In this document: piece after piece, positions 1 to 9,237 of the stretch | How the letters are laid out: every line of letters begins with the position of its first letter | How positions within the stretch are numbered: position 1 is the stretch's first letter | From: Candidatus Bathycorpusculum grumuli | GTDB lineage: Archaea > Thermoproteota > Bathyarchaeia > Bathyarchaeales > Bathycorpusculaceae | DNA length: 32,024 bases | Assembly (NCBI GenBank): GCA_009776805.1 | Contig: WRNB01000013.1 | Span: 1 to 32,024 of the forward strand | Reading direction: 5' to 3' | Program-made: the position numbers and the translations under genes | Notes under the pieces: generated by a model | Seen by the model: only the letters and a program-made list of their open reading frames with translations | Told to the model about the DNA's origin: nothing | The model's database searches: none

Positions 1-2310
1 CAAATCACCGACCCCAACGGCAAAGCCACAAACTACACAGGCAAAACATGGTCCACAGGCACAGTCGGAAGAAAAATGTCATTCAGCGAACCAGGAAACT
101 ACACACTACAAACACTATACGACGGAGAATATTATGCCTATGGAACAAATAACAACAGAGTTTATCGTTATATGAAACCAGCTGAAAGCGAACCAATTAC
201 CCTACAAATCATTGAAGGCTACTGGAAACCAGACTACCCAGGACACAACCTCCCCACAGAATACTGGACACGACCAGTCGACTCACAACTACGAGAATGG
301 TACACAATAATGGGAAGCTGGCTATACTCACGAACAGATTACATACAAGTTACTCAAAATGCACCATACAATGATGCCCCTGAAAGTGCACACATTTTAT
401 GGAGCAAGGATATTGGTGACGTTAATGGCGGTTTAGCTGGCGGAGATTCTGGCACTAGCCCTTTCCAAGCCGGTGACGCATATGAGGGCAGATTCAACAA
501 CGCTGTCATCGTTGCAGGTGTTCTATACTATAACAGAGAATTCAGTGGCGGTTCATCAGCCCCTAATCGATCACAAATGGTTATTGCAGTTGATTTACAC
601 ACAGGTAAAATACTTTGGGAACGAAACTTTGACGGCCTAGGCAACGCAAGAATCTCACATGCACAAATACTTACATTTATTAGTGAGAATAACCGTGGTT
701 CATGGTCTTATCTTTGGATTGGCACTTCAGGTAACATGTACGCAATTGAACCAAAAACTGGTGAACTCCGATACAACATGACCGGTGTTCCAGCTGGACA
801 GTTTTTCTATGGTCCAAGCGGCGAAATGCTAAAATACTCAATTACTGGCAACGCAACTGCTGGTTTTCGGTTATTACAATGGAACTCCACGTACACCGCA
901 ACACGTACTACTGAAGGCACTGGAGCAAATGATAGATGGGGCACTCAAGTAAATTCACGAGCTTCTAACGGCGATGTTCGTTCATTCAATGCAACCATGG
1001 GTTATGACATCAACGTTTCAATATCAGGACTGACCGCTAGTGCAGGAAGTTTAGTTGCGGCATTCCCAGGCGATCGTGTTATCTTCTCAACCACCCCCAA
1101 CGCAACTGGCTTCACCCTTACAGGAATCAGCATTAACGAAGAAAATACCGGGTACATGCTTTTCAACCGCCAGTTCCAAGCACCTCAAGAATGGGAAGGA
1201 TTTGTTTATGATGCAACTACATATCAGACAGGCTGGGCAACTTTTAGCCAAGAAGACATGATAGGCATTTTCTGGACAAGAGAAAACAGAGTTAACTATG
1301 CATTCAGTTTAGAATCTGGCAAACTTTTATGGCAAACAGAAACACGTATCTATGCAGATGCATGGGCGGCACGCGAAGGGATCATTGTAGACGGCAAATT
1401 TATAACATCAAGTGTTGGTGGCATTGTACACTGTTACGATGTTACAAATGGGGAGGAAATTTGGACATATGCGAATGCTGACAAATACAACGAGTCTTAT
1501 CACGGTGAAAACTGGTGGTCAGTTATATGTTTCGTCTCAGATGGTAAAGTATACTTGGGACACTTTGTGCACTCGCCTACAATACCTCTAACGAGGGGCG
1601 CGCCATTCTTTGCACTTGATATAGAGACTGGTAATCCTGTTTGGGAAATTGATGGAGCATTCCGACAAAGCCAATGGGGTCAACGTGCAATTATTGGCGA
1701 CAGCATCATTGCAACGCAAGACTACTATGATTCTAAAATTTATGCAGTTGGTAAAGGTCCAAGCGAAATGACAGCTTCAATATCAAACCCTATAGCAACA
1801 GCAGGCACACCAGTAATGATCTCAGGAACCGTTATAGATATTTCACCAGGCACCACAAGCGACGACGCACAACTGCGATTTCCAAAAGGAGTTCCAGCAG
1901 TATCCGACGAAAGCCAAAGCGAATGGATGCTACATGTCTACAAACACTTTGAAAGTCCAAAAATCACTGAAGGTGTTGAGGTAACAGTTTACGCTCAACA
2001 AGAAGGCAGAGACCCAGTAACCATAGGTACAACAACTAGCAATGCAAACGGTAGATATTCAATAAATTGGGTGCCTCCAGCAGATGCTATAGGTGATTGG
2101 GATGTATATGCATACTTTAGCGGTTCAGCAAGTTATTATGGTACATATGCACAAACGGAATTATCAGTATATGCGACAGCAGTAGAACCAATACCACTAG
2201 AACAAAGTCCACCCTACGGATGGTACATTGCAGGTGCAGCAATCGCAATCATTATAGTTCTCATAGTTGGTATATTAGTGATTCTCAGAAAAATAGACAA
2301 AAAACAATAA
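1..2310 (+). CDS. PQQ-like beta-propeller surface protein, 5'-truncated by window edge
   Basis: The frame is open from base 1, and the residues before the first Met (ITDPNGKATNYTGKTW) already match the N-terminal Ig-like part of the second propeller protein at 24336-26969, so the true start lies upstream of the window. Visible parts, counted from the Met at 76: the end of an Ig-like domain, a YWTRPVDS segment around residue 60, then propeller blades marked by GKILWERN, GKLLWQTE, GEEIWTYA and GNPVWEID, a C-terminal Ig-like region from about residue 565, and one membrane helix (about 715-738) followed by the short basic tail RKIDKKQ. The layout indicates a protein displayed outside the cell and held by a C-terminal anchor. 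In quinoproteins such propellers bind PQQ, but archaeal surface versions usually lack a proven cofactor, so ligand and activity are unknown. It shares the motif VSDESxxxWM with the second propeller protein. The first ~330 bases are strongly A+C-rich while the middle is not. Confidence 0.88.
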   Translation, partial: QITDPNGKATNYTGKTWSTGTVGRKMSFSEPGNYTLQTLYDGEYYAYGTNNNRVYRYMKPAESEPITLQIIEGYWKPDYPGHNLPTEYWTRPVDSQLREWYTIMGSWLYSRTDYIQVTQNAPYNDAPESAHILWSKDIGDVNGGLAGGDSGTSPFQAGDAYEGRFNNAVIVAGVLYYNREFSGGSSAPNRSQMVIAVDLHTGKILWERNFDGLGNARISHAQILTFISENNRGSWSYLWIGTSGNMYAIEPKTGELRYNMTGVPAGQFFYGPSGEMLKYSITGNATAGFRLLQWNSTYTATRTTEGTGANDRWGTQVNSRASNGDVRSFNATMGYDINVSISGLTASAGSLVAAFPGDRVIFSTTPNATGFTLTGISINEENTGYMLFNRQFQAPQEWEGFVYDATTYQTGWATFSQEDMIGIFWTRENRVNYAFSLESGKLLWQTETRIYADAWAAREGIIVDGKFITSSVGGIVHCYDVTNGEEIWTYANADKYNESYHGENWWSVICFVSDGKVYLGHFVHSPTIPLTRGAPFFALDIETGNPVWEIDGAFRQSQWGQRAIIGDSIIATQDYYDSKIYAVGKGPSEMTASISNPIATAGTPVMISGTVIDISPGTTSDDAQLRFPKGVPAVSDESQSEWMLHVYKHFESPKITEGVEVTVYAQQEGRDPVTIGTTTSNANGRYSINWVPPADAIGDWDVYAYFSGSASYYGTYAQTELSVYATAVEPIPLEQSPPYGWYIAGAAIAIIIVLIVGILVILRKIDKKQ

Positions 2311-2323
2311 ACCCGTAAATAAC

Positions 2324-2339
2324 TTTTTTTTCTTTTTTT
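2324..2339 (+). terminator. T-run terminator after the propeller gene
   Basis: Sixteen bases, all T except one C, begin 13 bases after the stop codon of the propeller gene. Archaeal RNA polymerase terminates at such T-tracts without needing a hairpin. Confidence 0.6.
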
Positions 2340-2755
2340 AAAAAATAGTAGTGTTTAATGTTTTGTGTGATCTGTATTTTTTGTTTGTTATTGGTATTTT
2401 TTGTATTGTATCTTGGTGTATTGTTTGTAGTTTGTTTGATCATTTTTGTGTTAGATATAAGTAATGTTGGAAGTTAAAAGGGTGTTGAACACAAGCATTA
2501 AATTGTGCGTTAAGAATTTTTAGGTATAATTATTAAAGCAAATTATAGTAATAGTTGATGCACTGTATAGGGTCACTGTATTGCTACTGCAAAAACTGAA
2601 TTTTAATTTGAAAACAAAATTAGGCCTTTATTTTTTGCTTTAGATAAAAAATACACGCTAATACAGTAATTATTAAAAACGAGTATACAAAAACTAAGAT
2701 ACATTTATTAAGATAAAAATATTAACAATTTAACATAATAGAGAAAAATAAACAT

Positions 2756-2962
2756 ATGAAAAAATTAAAAACAAAAAGATTTTTTCAACAATAGCAATAC
2801 TAATGATAATAACATTTGCCACACCAATGGTTACAACACAAACTGCAAACGCACAAAGCACAAAACAAATAGCCACTTGACCATTTGTTGACGCAATCCC
2901 AAACATTGCAGGCGTCGGACAACCAGTACTAATCAACTGGGGACTACTAAACTTCCTAATAT
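2756..2962 (+). pseudogene. N-terminal relic of a propeller-type surface protein
   Basis: An ATG at 2756 opens a short frame that stops after 12 codons. A +1 shift within the A-run restores a signal peptide (STIAILMIITFATPMV, then TTQTANAQS), an in-frame TGA at about 2878, and then the segment PFVDAIPNIAGVGQPVLINW. This resembles the mature N-terminus of the protein at 24336-26969 (FLSVSPSPIGVGQQALVNLW). Similarity ends at about 2962, where the sequence changes abruptly to G+T-rich spacer. With a frameshift, a stop and no downstream gene body, it is a dead fragment, probably left by duplication or deletion within the propeller family. It lies downstream of the partial propeller gene, so a tandem array may once have existed here. 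Confidence 0.7.
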
Positions 2963-3141
2963 TACAGTTGTTATTCGTTTTATTTGTTGTGTTTTGTTGT
3001 GTTTTGTTACAGCAGCAGTAGTGGTGGTTGTTGATGTTGATTGATGTTAGGTTGTAAGTTGTCTATATTTGATGGGTTGATAGCATGTATTGTAGTTATA
3101 TTTGTCACATTTACAACTATAATGTTAGAATATAGCCTCAA

Positions 3142-3383
3142 TATTAATTGCTGAATAAATGGGTTGCACATGTTTTATTTGTTTATTTTTTCGTCAAGCA
3201 TGTTGTTTTTATAATGTTTTTATTTGTTACTGACATTTTGTTTATAAAAAAGTTTTTCCACATTTTATACAACTTTAATCACACTATGCATACAATTTCA
3301 CATCATTCATTCCATCAAATACAATTAGAAATAAATTATGCATTGTTTTACATTTTTGTAATCAATTACCTCAAAAATATTGG
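3142..3383 (+). repeat. Dispersed repeat family A, copy 1
   Basis: About 240 bases that align end to end with 29894-30143 in the same orientation. Shared blocks include TTAATTGCTGAATAAA at the left, GTTGTTTTTATAATG in the middle, and TCAAAAATATTG at the right. Both copies lie just 3' of a minus-strand gene. In the central 105 bases all differences I counted are transitions. An open frame crosses both copies (KFF, VVFIMFLFVT), but its start and end are not conserved, so I treat it as non-coding. Confidence 0.75.
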
Positions 3384-3449
3384 GAAGGGTTATTATTTTG
3401 AGAAAGTAAAAAAAGATAGCCTATTGATATTGCCATAAAAAAAGGGTTA

Positions 3450-4103
3450 TTAGGCTTCTAAACTTTTACGGTTTTGTACCCCATACATAGGCATAACTTC
3501 AGGCAAACGATCACTTAATTTGCTTTCAGCAGCAAATTCAGCTTCTTCAAGAATCTTTAAGGCTTCCTCATTTGCAACTTGAGTGCCCACACTAGAAATA
3601 TTTGAATATTGATTAGTTGTTGAAGAACAAATTTCTGTAAGCATACCACCAATATTATCTAACTCTTGACTTGCCTCAGGCATAATACTGCACATTTCTG
3701 AACGAACACTATTTAGCATTGTTGTTGCCGGACTTAAAATAGCTACTAGGTCACCCATCTCAGAAACGGTACTCAAACGCATCGACACACTCTGCAATGC
3801 CAAAGAAGCATGAGTAAGCATTTTTTCAACTTTACGAATTTCACAAAGCTCAGTAGCATAAATATTGGCACGTGCCTGATCTCTATTTTCCATAGCACGA
3901 ACCACTTTTCTAAAAAGTTCACCATCACGCATTTCAAAACGTTTAACAGCAGTATCAAGCGATCTTGATTGAATCTCAAGCCGCTGAGTAACAACAACAA
4001 TTTGATCTTTTATGCCTTCCTGTGGCTTACTTGTATTCATAACTTTTGTTATTACATTCTCTTTGTCTTGATTCCGCTTAAAAGGATTGCCCAAATTTAA
4101 CAC
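3450..4103 (-). CDS. CdvB/Snf7-family ESCRT-III-like protein
   Basis: This 217-residue protein has the helical, charged make-up of the archaeal CdvB (Snf7) family, which polymerises on membranes during cell division and vesicle budding. After a short basic leader (NPFKRNQDK), residues 30-125 form long amphipathic helices (VVVTQRLEIQSRSLD, ELFRKVVRAMENRDQARA, CEIRKVEKMLTHASLALQ), followed by a second helical block to about 185. An acidic, proline-containing tail (SDRLPEVMPMYG) resembles an MIT-interacting region. There is no C-terminal winged helix, so it is closer to the shorter CdvB paralogues than to full CdvB. No cdvA or cdvC/vps4 is adjacent. The longest frame begins with GTG at 4103, but a GGAG at 4104-4107 is better spaced for the TTG at 4094, so the protein may start three codons later. 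Confident on the family, less on the paralogue. Confidence 0.85.
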   Translation of the reverse strand: MLNLGNPFKRNQDKENVITKVMNTSKPQEGIKDQIVVVTQRLEIQSRSLDTAVKRFEMRDGELFRKVVRAMENRDQARANIYATELCEIRKVEKMLTHASLALQSVSMRLSTVSEMGDLVAILSPATTMLNSVRSEMCSIMPEASQELDNIGGMLTEICSSTTNQYSNISSVGTQVANEEALKILEEAEFAAESKLSDRLPEVMPMYGVQNRKSLEA

Positions 4104-5159
4104 TCCAAATATTTTAAAACATATATAACAAATAAAAATAAAAGGGTGTTCGCCAAATTAAACTAAAACTCACAACATGTAACAAGGCTTTTTTTAATTT
4201 AATAGCTAAACATTAGCACGACCTAATTGTAATACTCCACTAATAATTTAAGAAATACACGGAAAAATTAGTGGATTCAATTCTTAGCTACTTAAATAGT
4301 GCCAAAAAAACTTTGTGAAAAACAAATCAAAAAATGTTTTTGGGACAAAAATCACAGGTTTTCTCCCATCAAACCACACAAACTCAAACACACAAAATAG
4401 GCATTACATACAACATTTAAGTTACATAAATATTATAACAATTACATATTAGCCACATAATATAATATAAAACATATAAATTATGATCGTGAGGCATTAT
4501 GTATAAAATGGTAATCAAATAAATAAGTAAAAGAACTAAAATAATGGCTAAAACAAGGCACACAATATTCAAAAATCATGAAACACAAGGTTATACACAT
4601 AATGGGTATTGTGTGTAGTGAGGGGGGTAATAGTTTGGTAAGACCGTCTGAAAACTAGATTACAAAATTTTTATTGATGTAAATAATTCTAGAAATTTAT
4701 GTTTTGAAAATATTTCTAGGGTTTAAATATTTTTAATTATGCAGTTTTTAATTTTTGTTTATAGTTTCGACTATTTTTTAGACAACCTGCAGGGGTTTTG
4801 TGGTGTATGTGTTTGTATGGGTTAATTAATAAGGTGTCTCGTTGTTCTAAGTATTATTTGACTGTTAGTCGGTGTGTTTTGTTGACTGGTTTGAAGCTTA
4901 TGGGAGTTTATTGTAATTTCTTCGCTGATGGAAGTATTAGTTTGATTCATTTTTCTATACCATTTACAAAAAATTCAATTTATAAAATATTAACCTGTAA
5001 TTTATTAACATCTAACACTCACTATGAATTACAATAGATTACATTTCATCTTTTTATTTTTAAAGTAATTAAACAGTTACCATGTTTACATAATTTATTA
5101 TTAGTGTCACGAAAATGTTTAATTAACGAATCTTAAAGCAGTATACAAGTGAAAATAGT
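4104..5159. other. Long AT-rich spacer between cdvB-like gene and 5160 ORF
   Basis: About 1.05 kb without a convincing gene. It holds one copy of the MITE-like family D (4643-4786). The plus strand around 4790-4920 is G+T-rich. A 79-codon frame at 4798-5037 lacks recognisable features and changes composition along its length, so it is not called. Confidence 0.5.
4643..4786 (+). repeat. MITE-like repeat family D, copy 1
   Basis: About 144 bases homologous to 17948-18102. The ends ACCGTCTGAAAA and TTTTTTAGACAAC form imperfect inverted repeats that are perfect in the other copy. Internal matches include TTACAAAATTTTT, a GTAAAT followed by ATTCTA, and AGTTTTTAATTTT. It contains no frame of useful length, so it would be non-autonomous. 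Confidence 0.6.
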
Positions 5160-5486
5160 ATGTCTAAAAATTTACCGTACTGGTTTATCAGAGAAGGAGA
5201 TAAACTTATTCAGTGTAGTAAAACAGATTTTGACCAAGCAATTCGAGATGGCAAAAGCATTAAATACCGTACTTATGCCAATAAACGTGTTGAACGCATT
5301 GCGGAGTTACTTGAAATATCCCGTATGGCATTACTAAATAATCCTCAAATCCCAACAAAATTTAGACAAATTTTAACAGATCCTATGAAAGTTATTCAGG
5401 TTCAAATTATTGATGCTGATGACCCTGATTTTTGGAATAAAGAGTCTAAACGCCAAAAATATCAAACTATTATAAAAGAAAAATAG
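5160..5486 (+). CDS. Small conserved-looking protein of unknown function
   Basis: This 108-residue soluble protein has no membrane segment or signal peptide. It starts at an ATG and has balanced amino-acid composition, in contrast to the skewed spacer on both sides, which is the main reason to accept it. The N-terminus (LPYWFIREGDKLIQCSK) looks like a small beta fold. The centre (KRVERIAELLEISRMALLN) is a predicted helix pair with helix-turn-helix character, and the C-terminus is acidic then basic (DADDPDFWNKESKRQ). I do not recognise the family. It stands alone, with repeats on both sides and no operon partner. A short overlapping frame starting at 5149 is out of phase and is disregarded. 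Confidence 0.65.
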   Translation: MSKNLPYWFIREGDKLIQCSKTDFDQAIRDGKSIKYRTYANKRVERIAELLEISRMALLNNPQIPTKFRQILTDPMKVIQVQIIDADDPDFWNKESKRQKYQTIIKEK

Positions 5487-5534
5487 TGCGTATCTTTTGT
5501 TTTAACATATTTGTGTGTAATAACTTGTTTTGTA

Positions 5535-5650
5535 TGTATTTAGTTCGCGCGGTTATATATGCATAAACATGGTTATGTGTTATGATTTGTTAAACAAAAC
5601 GTCGCAAAAATTTAATCCATAGTTCTCTGCGAGTTTTTCTAATTACAAAA
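5535..5650 (-). repeat. Dispersed repeat family B, partial copy 3 (inverted)
   Basis: Read on the minus strand, this matches the right end of copy 1 (about 9467-9540). The terminal block ATGTTTATGCATA is followed by a CGCGA and CTAAA core and an ACATA end, with a TTTTGTT-AACA block further inside. Similarity fades towards 5650. The left part of the family (the TTTGTGAACTAGG block) is absent. Confidence 0.5.
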
Positions 5651-5764
5651 AAAACAAGACCATAAACAACGTATTCTGAAAAAACGCCACAAAGTAATTA
5701 CAATGCAATTATAATTACAAACAAACAAACTAAAACAAACATGTACATCGAATACGATAAAAAA

Positions 5765-5938
5765 CATATGCCTATAACCTGCACACAAACATTACAGTGC
5801 AACTTTTTTCGCAACATCACAGCAAATATTTTGGTTACAAAAACCCCATAAACACATCAGTACAGACACACAATAATTCAAATCATTGTGAAAAAACAAC
5901 CTACAAAACATATGCGATGACTATGGACCCATGGTTTT
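5765..5938 (+). repeat. Dispersed repeat family C, copy 1
   Basis: About 174 bases matching 23481-23660 in the same orientation. Shared blocks: ATAACCTGC, CAACTTTTTTCGC, AAATATTTTGGTT, ACAGACACACAATA, TTCAAATCAT and GTGAAAAAACAACCTACAAA. It includes a small inverted repeat, CACAAT/ATTGTG. Frames crossing it do not stay open in both copies. No terminal inverted repeat was seen. Confidence 0.7.
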
Positions 5939-6225
5939 TTGCTAATAAGACACTATCTTTAGGTGTCTTGAGGTTCATTATGTGCCTAAGCAGGTAATTG
6001 GTTTAATGTTTTGGGTGTTTGTTGTGTGCTTTAAGCAGGTAGTGTTTGGTATGTGGGTTCCAAATATTGAAACTCTTAATGAGTTGGTTGTTTGGGAGAA
6101 AGATCGAAATAATGAATGTAAAACAAGTAAATTGGCACTTTACTACCGAACAAGAAGGAGCAAACTAAAATATTTATACCCCAACTTATAATGTTGTCAA
6201 AGCAATATCTTAAATTTGTTAATTT

Positions 6226-6894
6226 TTAGTGTTCACTTTTTGGAGTCAGCAGTTTAGTTTCAACAATACTCCAAATATCTTCAAAAACTGCTGCAGGAGA
6301 ACGTTTGTCATTGTTTTCAATAATTTTCACATACTTGCGATCAGAAAAAGATTTAAAAATTTCCCGAGACTGTTTCAAAAGTTTTATTTTTTCAAACGCG
6401 TTAGTACCTTCTTCACGATTTTGTCTAATACGTTGTAATGATACAGATGGTTTTATGTCTAAAATTATCAATAAATCTGGTTCAGGCGCGAATTCTATGT
6501 TGCATTTTTCAATATATTCCAAATTTAGTCCACGAGCACCTTGATATGCAATGTTTGAAAAATAGTATCGGTCCATAACAACAATTTTGTTAGCTTCAAG
6601 AGCTGGTTTAATATTAAATTTTACATTTTCAACACGATCTTCAACAAAAAGTTTGAACTCTTCTTCAACTGTAACATTTTTTCTTCCATGTATTGCCATT
6701 TTTCTGATTTGTTGACCAAAAACGCCGTCAGTAGGTTCATGTAAAGAAACTACAGGATACCCCTTGCTTTTTAATTTTTCAACAATCATTTTTACTTGTG
6801 TTGATTTTCCAGCACCATCAATACCCTCAATCACTAAAAGAAGCCCTTTTTCCAATTTTTTTGTCGCAATTTTTTTTGACAATATCTTAACCAA
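6226..6894 (-). CDS. tmk: Thymidylate kinase (dTMP kinase)
   Basis: Phosphorylates dTMP to dTDP with ATP, in the cytoplasm, for dTTP synthesis. The 222-residue protein carries the thymidylate-kinase P-loop EGIDGAGKST at residues 23-32, the HEPTDG segment that contacts the substrate, the DRYYFSNIAYQG motif around 108-119, and a LID region with RQNREEGTNAFE around 158-169. Length is typical, with a slightly long N-terminal leader (about 16 residues before the first strand). The frame has no ATG before the P-loop. It begins at TTG 6894, with other TTG codons shortly downstream, so the exact start is uncertain. The gene is alone on the minus strand. Family assignment is firm. Confidence 0.95.
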   Translation of the reverse strand: MVKILSKKIATKKLEKGLLLVIEGIDGAGKSTQVKMIVEKLKSKGYPVVSLHEPTDGVFGQQIRKMAIHGRKNVTVEEEFKLFVEDRVENVKFNIKPALEANKIVVMDRYYFSNIAYQGARGLNLEYIEKCNIEFAPEPDLLIILDIKPSVSLQRIRQNREEGTNAFEKIKLLKQSREIFKSFSDRKYVKIIENNDKRSPAAVFEDIWSIVETKLLTPKSEH

Positions 6895-7423
6895 CAGTTG
6901 TAATACTATAACACAGTTAAATAAAGAGTTTTAGACTATTGAATAATGCATTGACAAAGTTATAATTAGAGGTAACTAACAAAATTAGATGCAATTAAAA
7001 CTAAAATTTAACTATGTCAACGTACTACTGCGACTAAATTATAAATAAATGTTAACTGTGTATTATTACTGTAAGATACAGATATGAACAAAAATACACA
7101 GACCAGTTAACCAAAGATAAACACACACCAATTTTTATAACACTAAATAAAAAAACTTCTAAAAACGTAACCCTCATGAAAATCTACCATAAACACCTTA
7201 TAACAACCACGTAAAACACATAAAAATTAAACAACAAACTTACAAACAACAAAAACCCCACAAACAGCAAACACAAAAAACACAAACAAACCCACAACAT
7301 TCACCAAACCCACAACATTCACCAAACCCACACAAAACAACACACGTATCAATTATTTTTGATTTTTTGATTTTTAGCAAAGAGTTAAATTTATTGTTTG
7401 TTAAGATTTTGTTACGGGATTTG
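6895..7423. other. Spacer, strongly A+C-rich in its right half
   Basis: No gene is seen. From about 7090 to 7335 the plus strand is nearly free of G (runs of aac, aca, cca), ending abruptly near 7336, where the upstream region of the glycosyltransferase begins. It contains an 18-bp tandem repeat (7288-7333). Confidence 0.6.
7288..7333 (+). repeat. 18-bp tandem repeat, 2.5 copies
   Basis: The unit AAACCCACAACATTCACC occurs twice exactly (7288-7305, 7306-7323), followed by a partial third copy (AAACCCACA). It sits at the right edge of an A+C-rich patch. Confidence 0.85.
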
Positions 7424-8134
7424 ATGATTAACTATTGCGATATTCTTACACCAATAGGCGGAACGGATTTACCTACAGTGTGGATGAAAAGTAACAAAAA
7501 ATGGTTAAACACCTATACATGGTATACTTCAACGGTTAAAGGTATTGGAAATGCCCGAAATGAACTGTTAAAAAAAGCTAGTGCACAATTACTGCTATGG
7601 TTAGATTCAGATGTTGAATTAACATTTGATCCTATACCTGCGTTGTATGAGGTTATGCAGAAATTTAATGTATCAGGTGTTTGTGCTGGTCAATTAACTG
7701 TTGGTCACAAATGGTTTCTTAAAGTTGCTGCTGAAATGGATAACTTAGAAATAGAACGACATAGGGGTATAAAGATTGTTGAATCCCGCGCTTTTCAATG
7801 TGCACTTTATAAACGTGATGATTTGCTTAAAGTTGGCGGGTTTGATCCATCTTTTAACACTGCAGGCGAAGACAATGATATAGTAAGGCGTATGATTGCT
7901 AATGGCATGTTAATTTTGCAGTGTAATAATTTAATTGTCAGGCATCATGTTAATGAGCAAACATATTGGCATAAATTTAAAGATTACCATAAAGGGTTTA
8001 GCCAACTTGCCGCAACCATGAAAAATGAATACCAACCAGAAGTTCAAAATTCCGCCATTGATGTTACTATGTTAAAGCGTATGCCTATAAAATATCCACT
8101 CTATAAATTAAAAGAAAAACTTGCTCTTCTGTGA
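7424..8134 (+). CDS. Family 2 (GT-A fold) glycosyltransferase
   Basis: Transfers a sugar from a nucleotide-sugar donor; acceptor unknown. In the 236-residue form the first strand is YCDILTPIGG, then GIGNARNELLKKA leads to the metal-binding DSD in LLLWLDSDVEL, and the acceptor-side FNTAGEDNDIVRRM carries the ED pair typical of GT2 enzymes. No membrane helix is present, so it acts in the cytoplasm or at the inner face of the membrane. The frame extends back to a TTG at 7367, but the ATG at 7424 fits the family N-terminus better and removes a stretch without function. It is short for GT2 (many have 250-300 residues). Its stop overlaps the start of the radical SAM gene (GTGA at 8131-8134), so the two are probably translated together and act in one pathway. 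Confidence 0.85.
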   Translation: MINYCDILTPIGGTDLPTVWMKSNKKWLNTYTWYTSTVKGIGNARNELLKKASAQLLLWLDSDVELTFDPIPALYEVMQKFNVSGVCAGQLTVGHKWFLKVAAEMDNLEIERHRGIKIVESRAFQCALYKRDDLLKVGGFDPSFNTAGEDNDIVRRMIANGMLILQCNNLIVRHHVNEQTYWHKFKDYHKGFSQLAATMKNEYQPEVQNSAIDVTMLKRMPIKYPLYKLKEKLALL

Positions 8135-9144
8135 AGTGGAAGACAATGATTGTGCCTAAAATTTTAACTTTCTTTGTAACAAACCGTTGTAACGCCAAAT
8201 GTAATCACTGTTTTAACTGGAAAAATATTCGCGTAAATGAGTTAACTCTTGAAGAAATTCAAAAAATAGACTTTAGCATTTTTAATTCTGTCTCCATTAC
8301 AGGCGGCGAACCAACTATGCGAGAAGATCTTGCAGAAATTTGCCGACATGTAGCTAAAACCAAAATTTACCTAAACACTAACGGCTTAAACCCTCAATAC
8401 CTCAAAGAAGTTATAGATAAAAATAATGCAAACAGAATTAATGTTACAGTTTCACTTGACGGAACAAAAGACATACACAACCAAATCCGAGGTATAAATT
8501 GTTTCGACCAAGCTATTGAAACTATAAAACAATGTAAAAAAACCAGTACCAACACCACAATCCTCACAACAATATCTCGTACTAACATGGCAGACATTCA
8601 CGCATTCATAAACTATCTCAAAACAGAAAACTTGTACACAAAAAAAGGTGATGTAATTTTTAATATTGCACGCGGACTTCAACACGTCTTCAACCTAAAC
8701 CCAACAATTAGTTTCTACCACAACCCAAAAGACAACAATGCAATATTGACACCCACAGAATTCAAAACAATATTCAACCAAATCAAACAATACATGACAA
8801 ATCAAAATCGTATAGTCTGGGAATACTCTCTCAAAATACTCAATCAACAAAAAAAAGCTGTCACCTGCTATGCAGGAAACATAGACATGGTGCTTCACGC
8901 CAACGGCGATATTGCTGCTTGTGAATACACAAAACCCTTCACAAACATCAAAAATCACAATTTTGATCCAACTGTAGCATGGAACAGTAAAAACGCACAG
9001 ATAACAAGAAAAGAGCTTACCAACTGTTATTGTATCCATCCTTGCAACCTAAACACGTCAATTCCTAGAACATTAACAGGTATCATCAAGCTCGCACCTG
9101 ACATAGCCAAAAATAAAACAAACAAATTCAAAAACAAAATATGA
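8131..9144 (+). CDS. Radical SAM enzyme with SPASM-like C-terminal cysteines
   Basis: Cleaves S-adenosylmethionine at a [4Fe-4S] cluster to start radical chemistry; substrate unknown. The cluster motif is C20-C24-C27 (CNAKCNHC), followed by GGEP at 58-61 and the strand VTVSLDGTKDIHNQIRG. The C-terminal part has cysteines at about 246 (TCYAGN), 263 (AACEYT) and a C299-Y-C301-xxx-C305 group, the pattern of a SPASM/twitch-like auxiliary cluster seen in peptide-modifying and MoaA-like enzymes. GTG at 8131 overlaps the upstream stop; ATG at 8146 is an alternative. The first ~200 bases have ordinary composition, but from about 8330 to the end the coding strand becomes strongly A+C-rich, so codon use changes inside the gene. 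No precursor-peptide gene was found beside it, so a RiPP role is open. Superfamily is certain; pathway is not. Confidence 0.88.
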   Translation: MKWKTMIVPKILTFFVTNRCNAKCNHCFNWKNIRVNELTLEEIQKIDFSIFNSVSITGGEPTMREDLAEICRHVAKTKIYLNTNGLNPQYLKEVIDKNNANRINVTVSLDGTKDIHNQIRGINCFDQAIETIKQCKKTSTNTTILTTISRTNMADIHAFINYLKTENLYTKKGDVIFNIARGLQHVFNLNPTISFYHNPKDNNAILTPTEFKTIFNQIKQYMTNQNRIVWEYSLKILNQQKKAVTCYAGNIDMVLHANGDIAACEYTKPFTNIKNHNFDPTVAWNSKNAQITRKELTNCYCIHPCNLNTSIPRTLTGIIKLAPDIAKNKTNKFKNKI

Positions 9145-9237
9145 CATACGTTTTCTATTTTAAATCTTTAAATTAAATTCTTGTTAGGTGTGTGCGCATA
9201 CACTAGAAAATTGTGAAAAAAATCCAAACACCAAACA

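Noticed and set aside
3148-3438. 96-codon frame in repeat A copy 1
   Set aside because: The related copy keeps only part of the frame and differs at both ends; composition is that of AT-rich spacer. Treated as a repeat.
4798-5037. 79-codon frame
   Set aside because: No family features, runs across a G+T-rich to AT-rich change, no ribosome site.
5982-6191. 69-codon frame downstream of repeat C copy 1
   Set aside because: No recognisable motif and no conserved counterpart beside the other copy of the repeat.
7168-7200. 30-base similarity to about 28478-28510 (CTACCATAAA block)
   Set aside because: Short and within low-complexity A+C-rich sequence; not enough to call a repeat.
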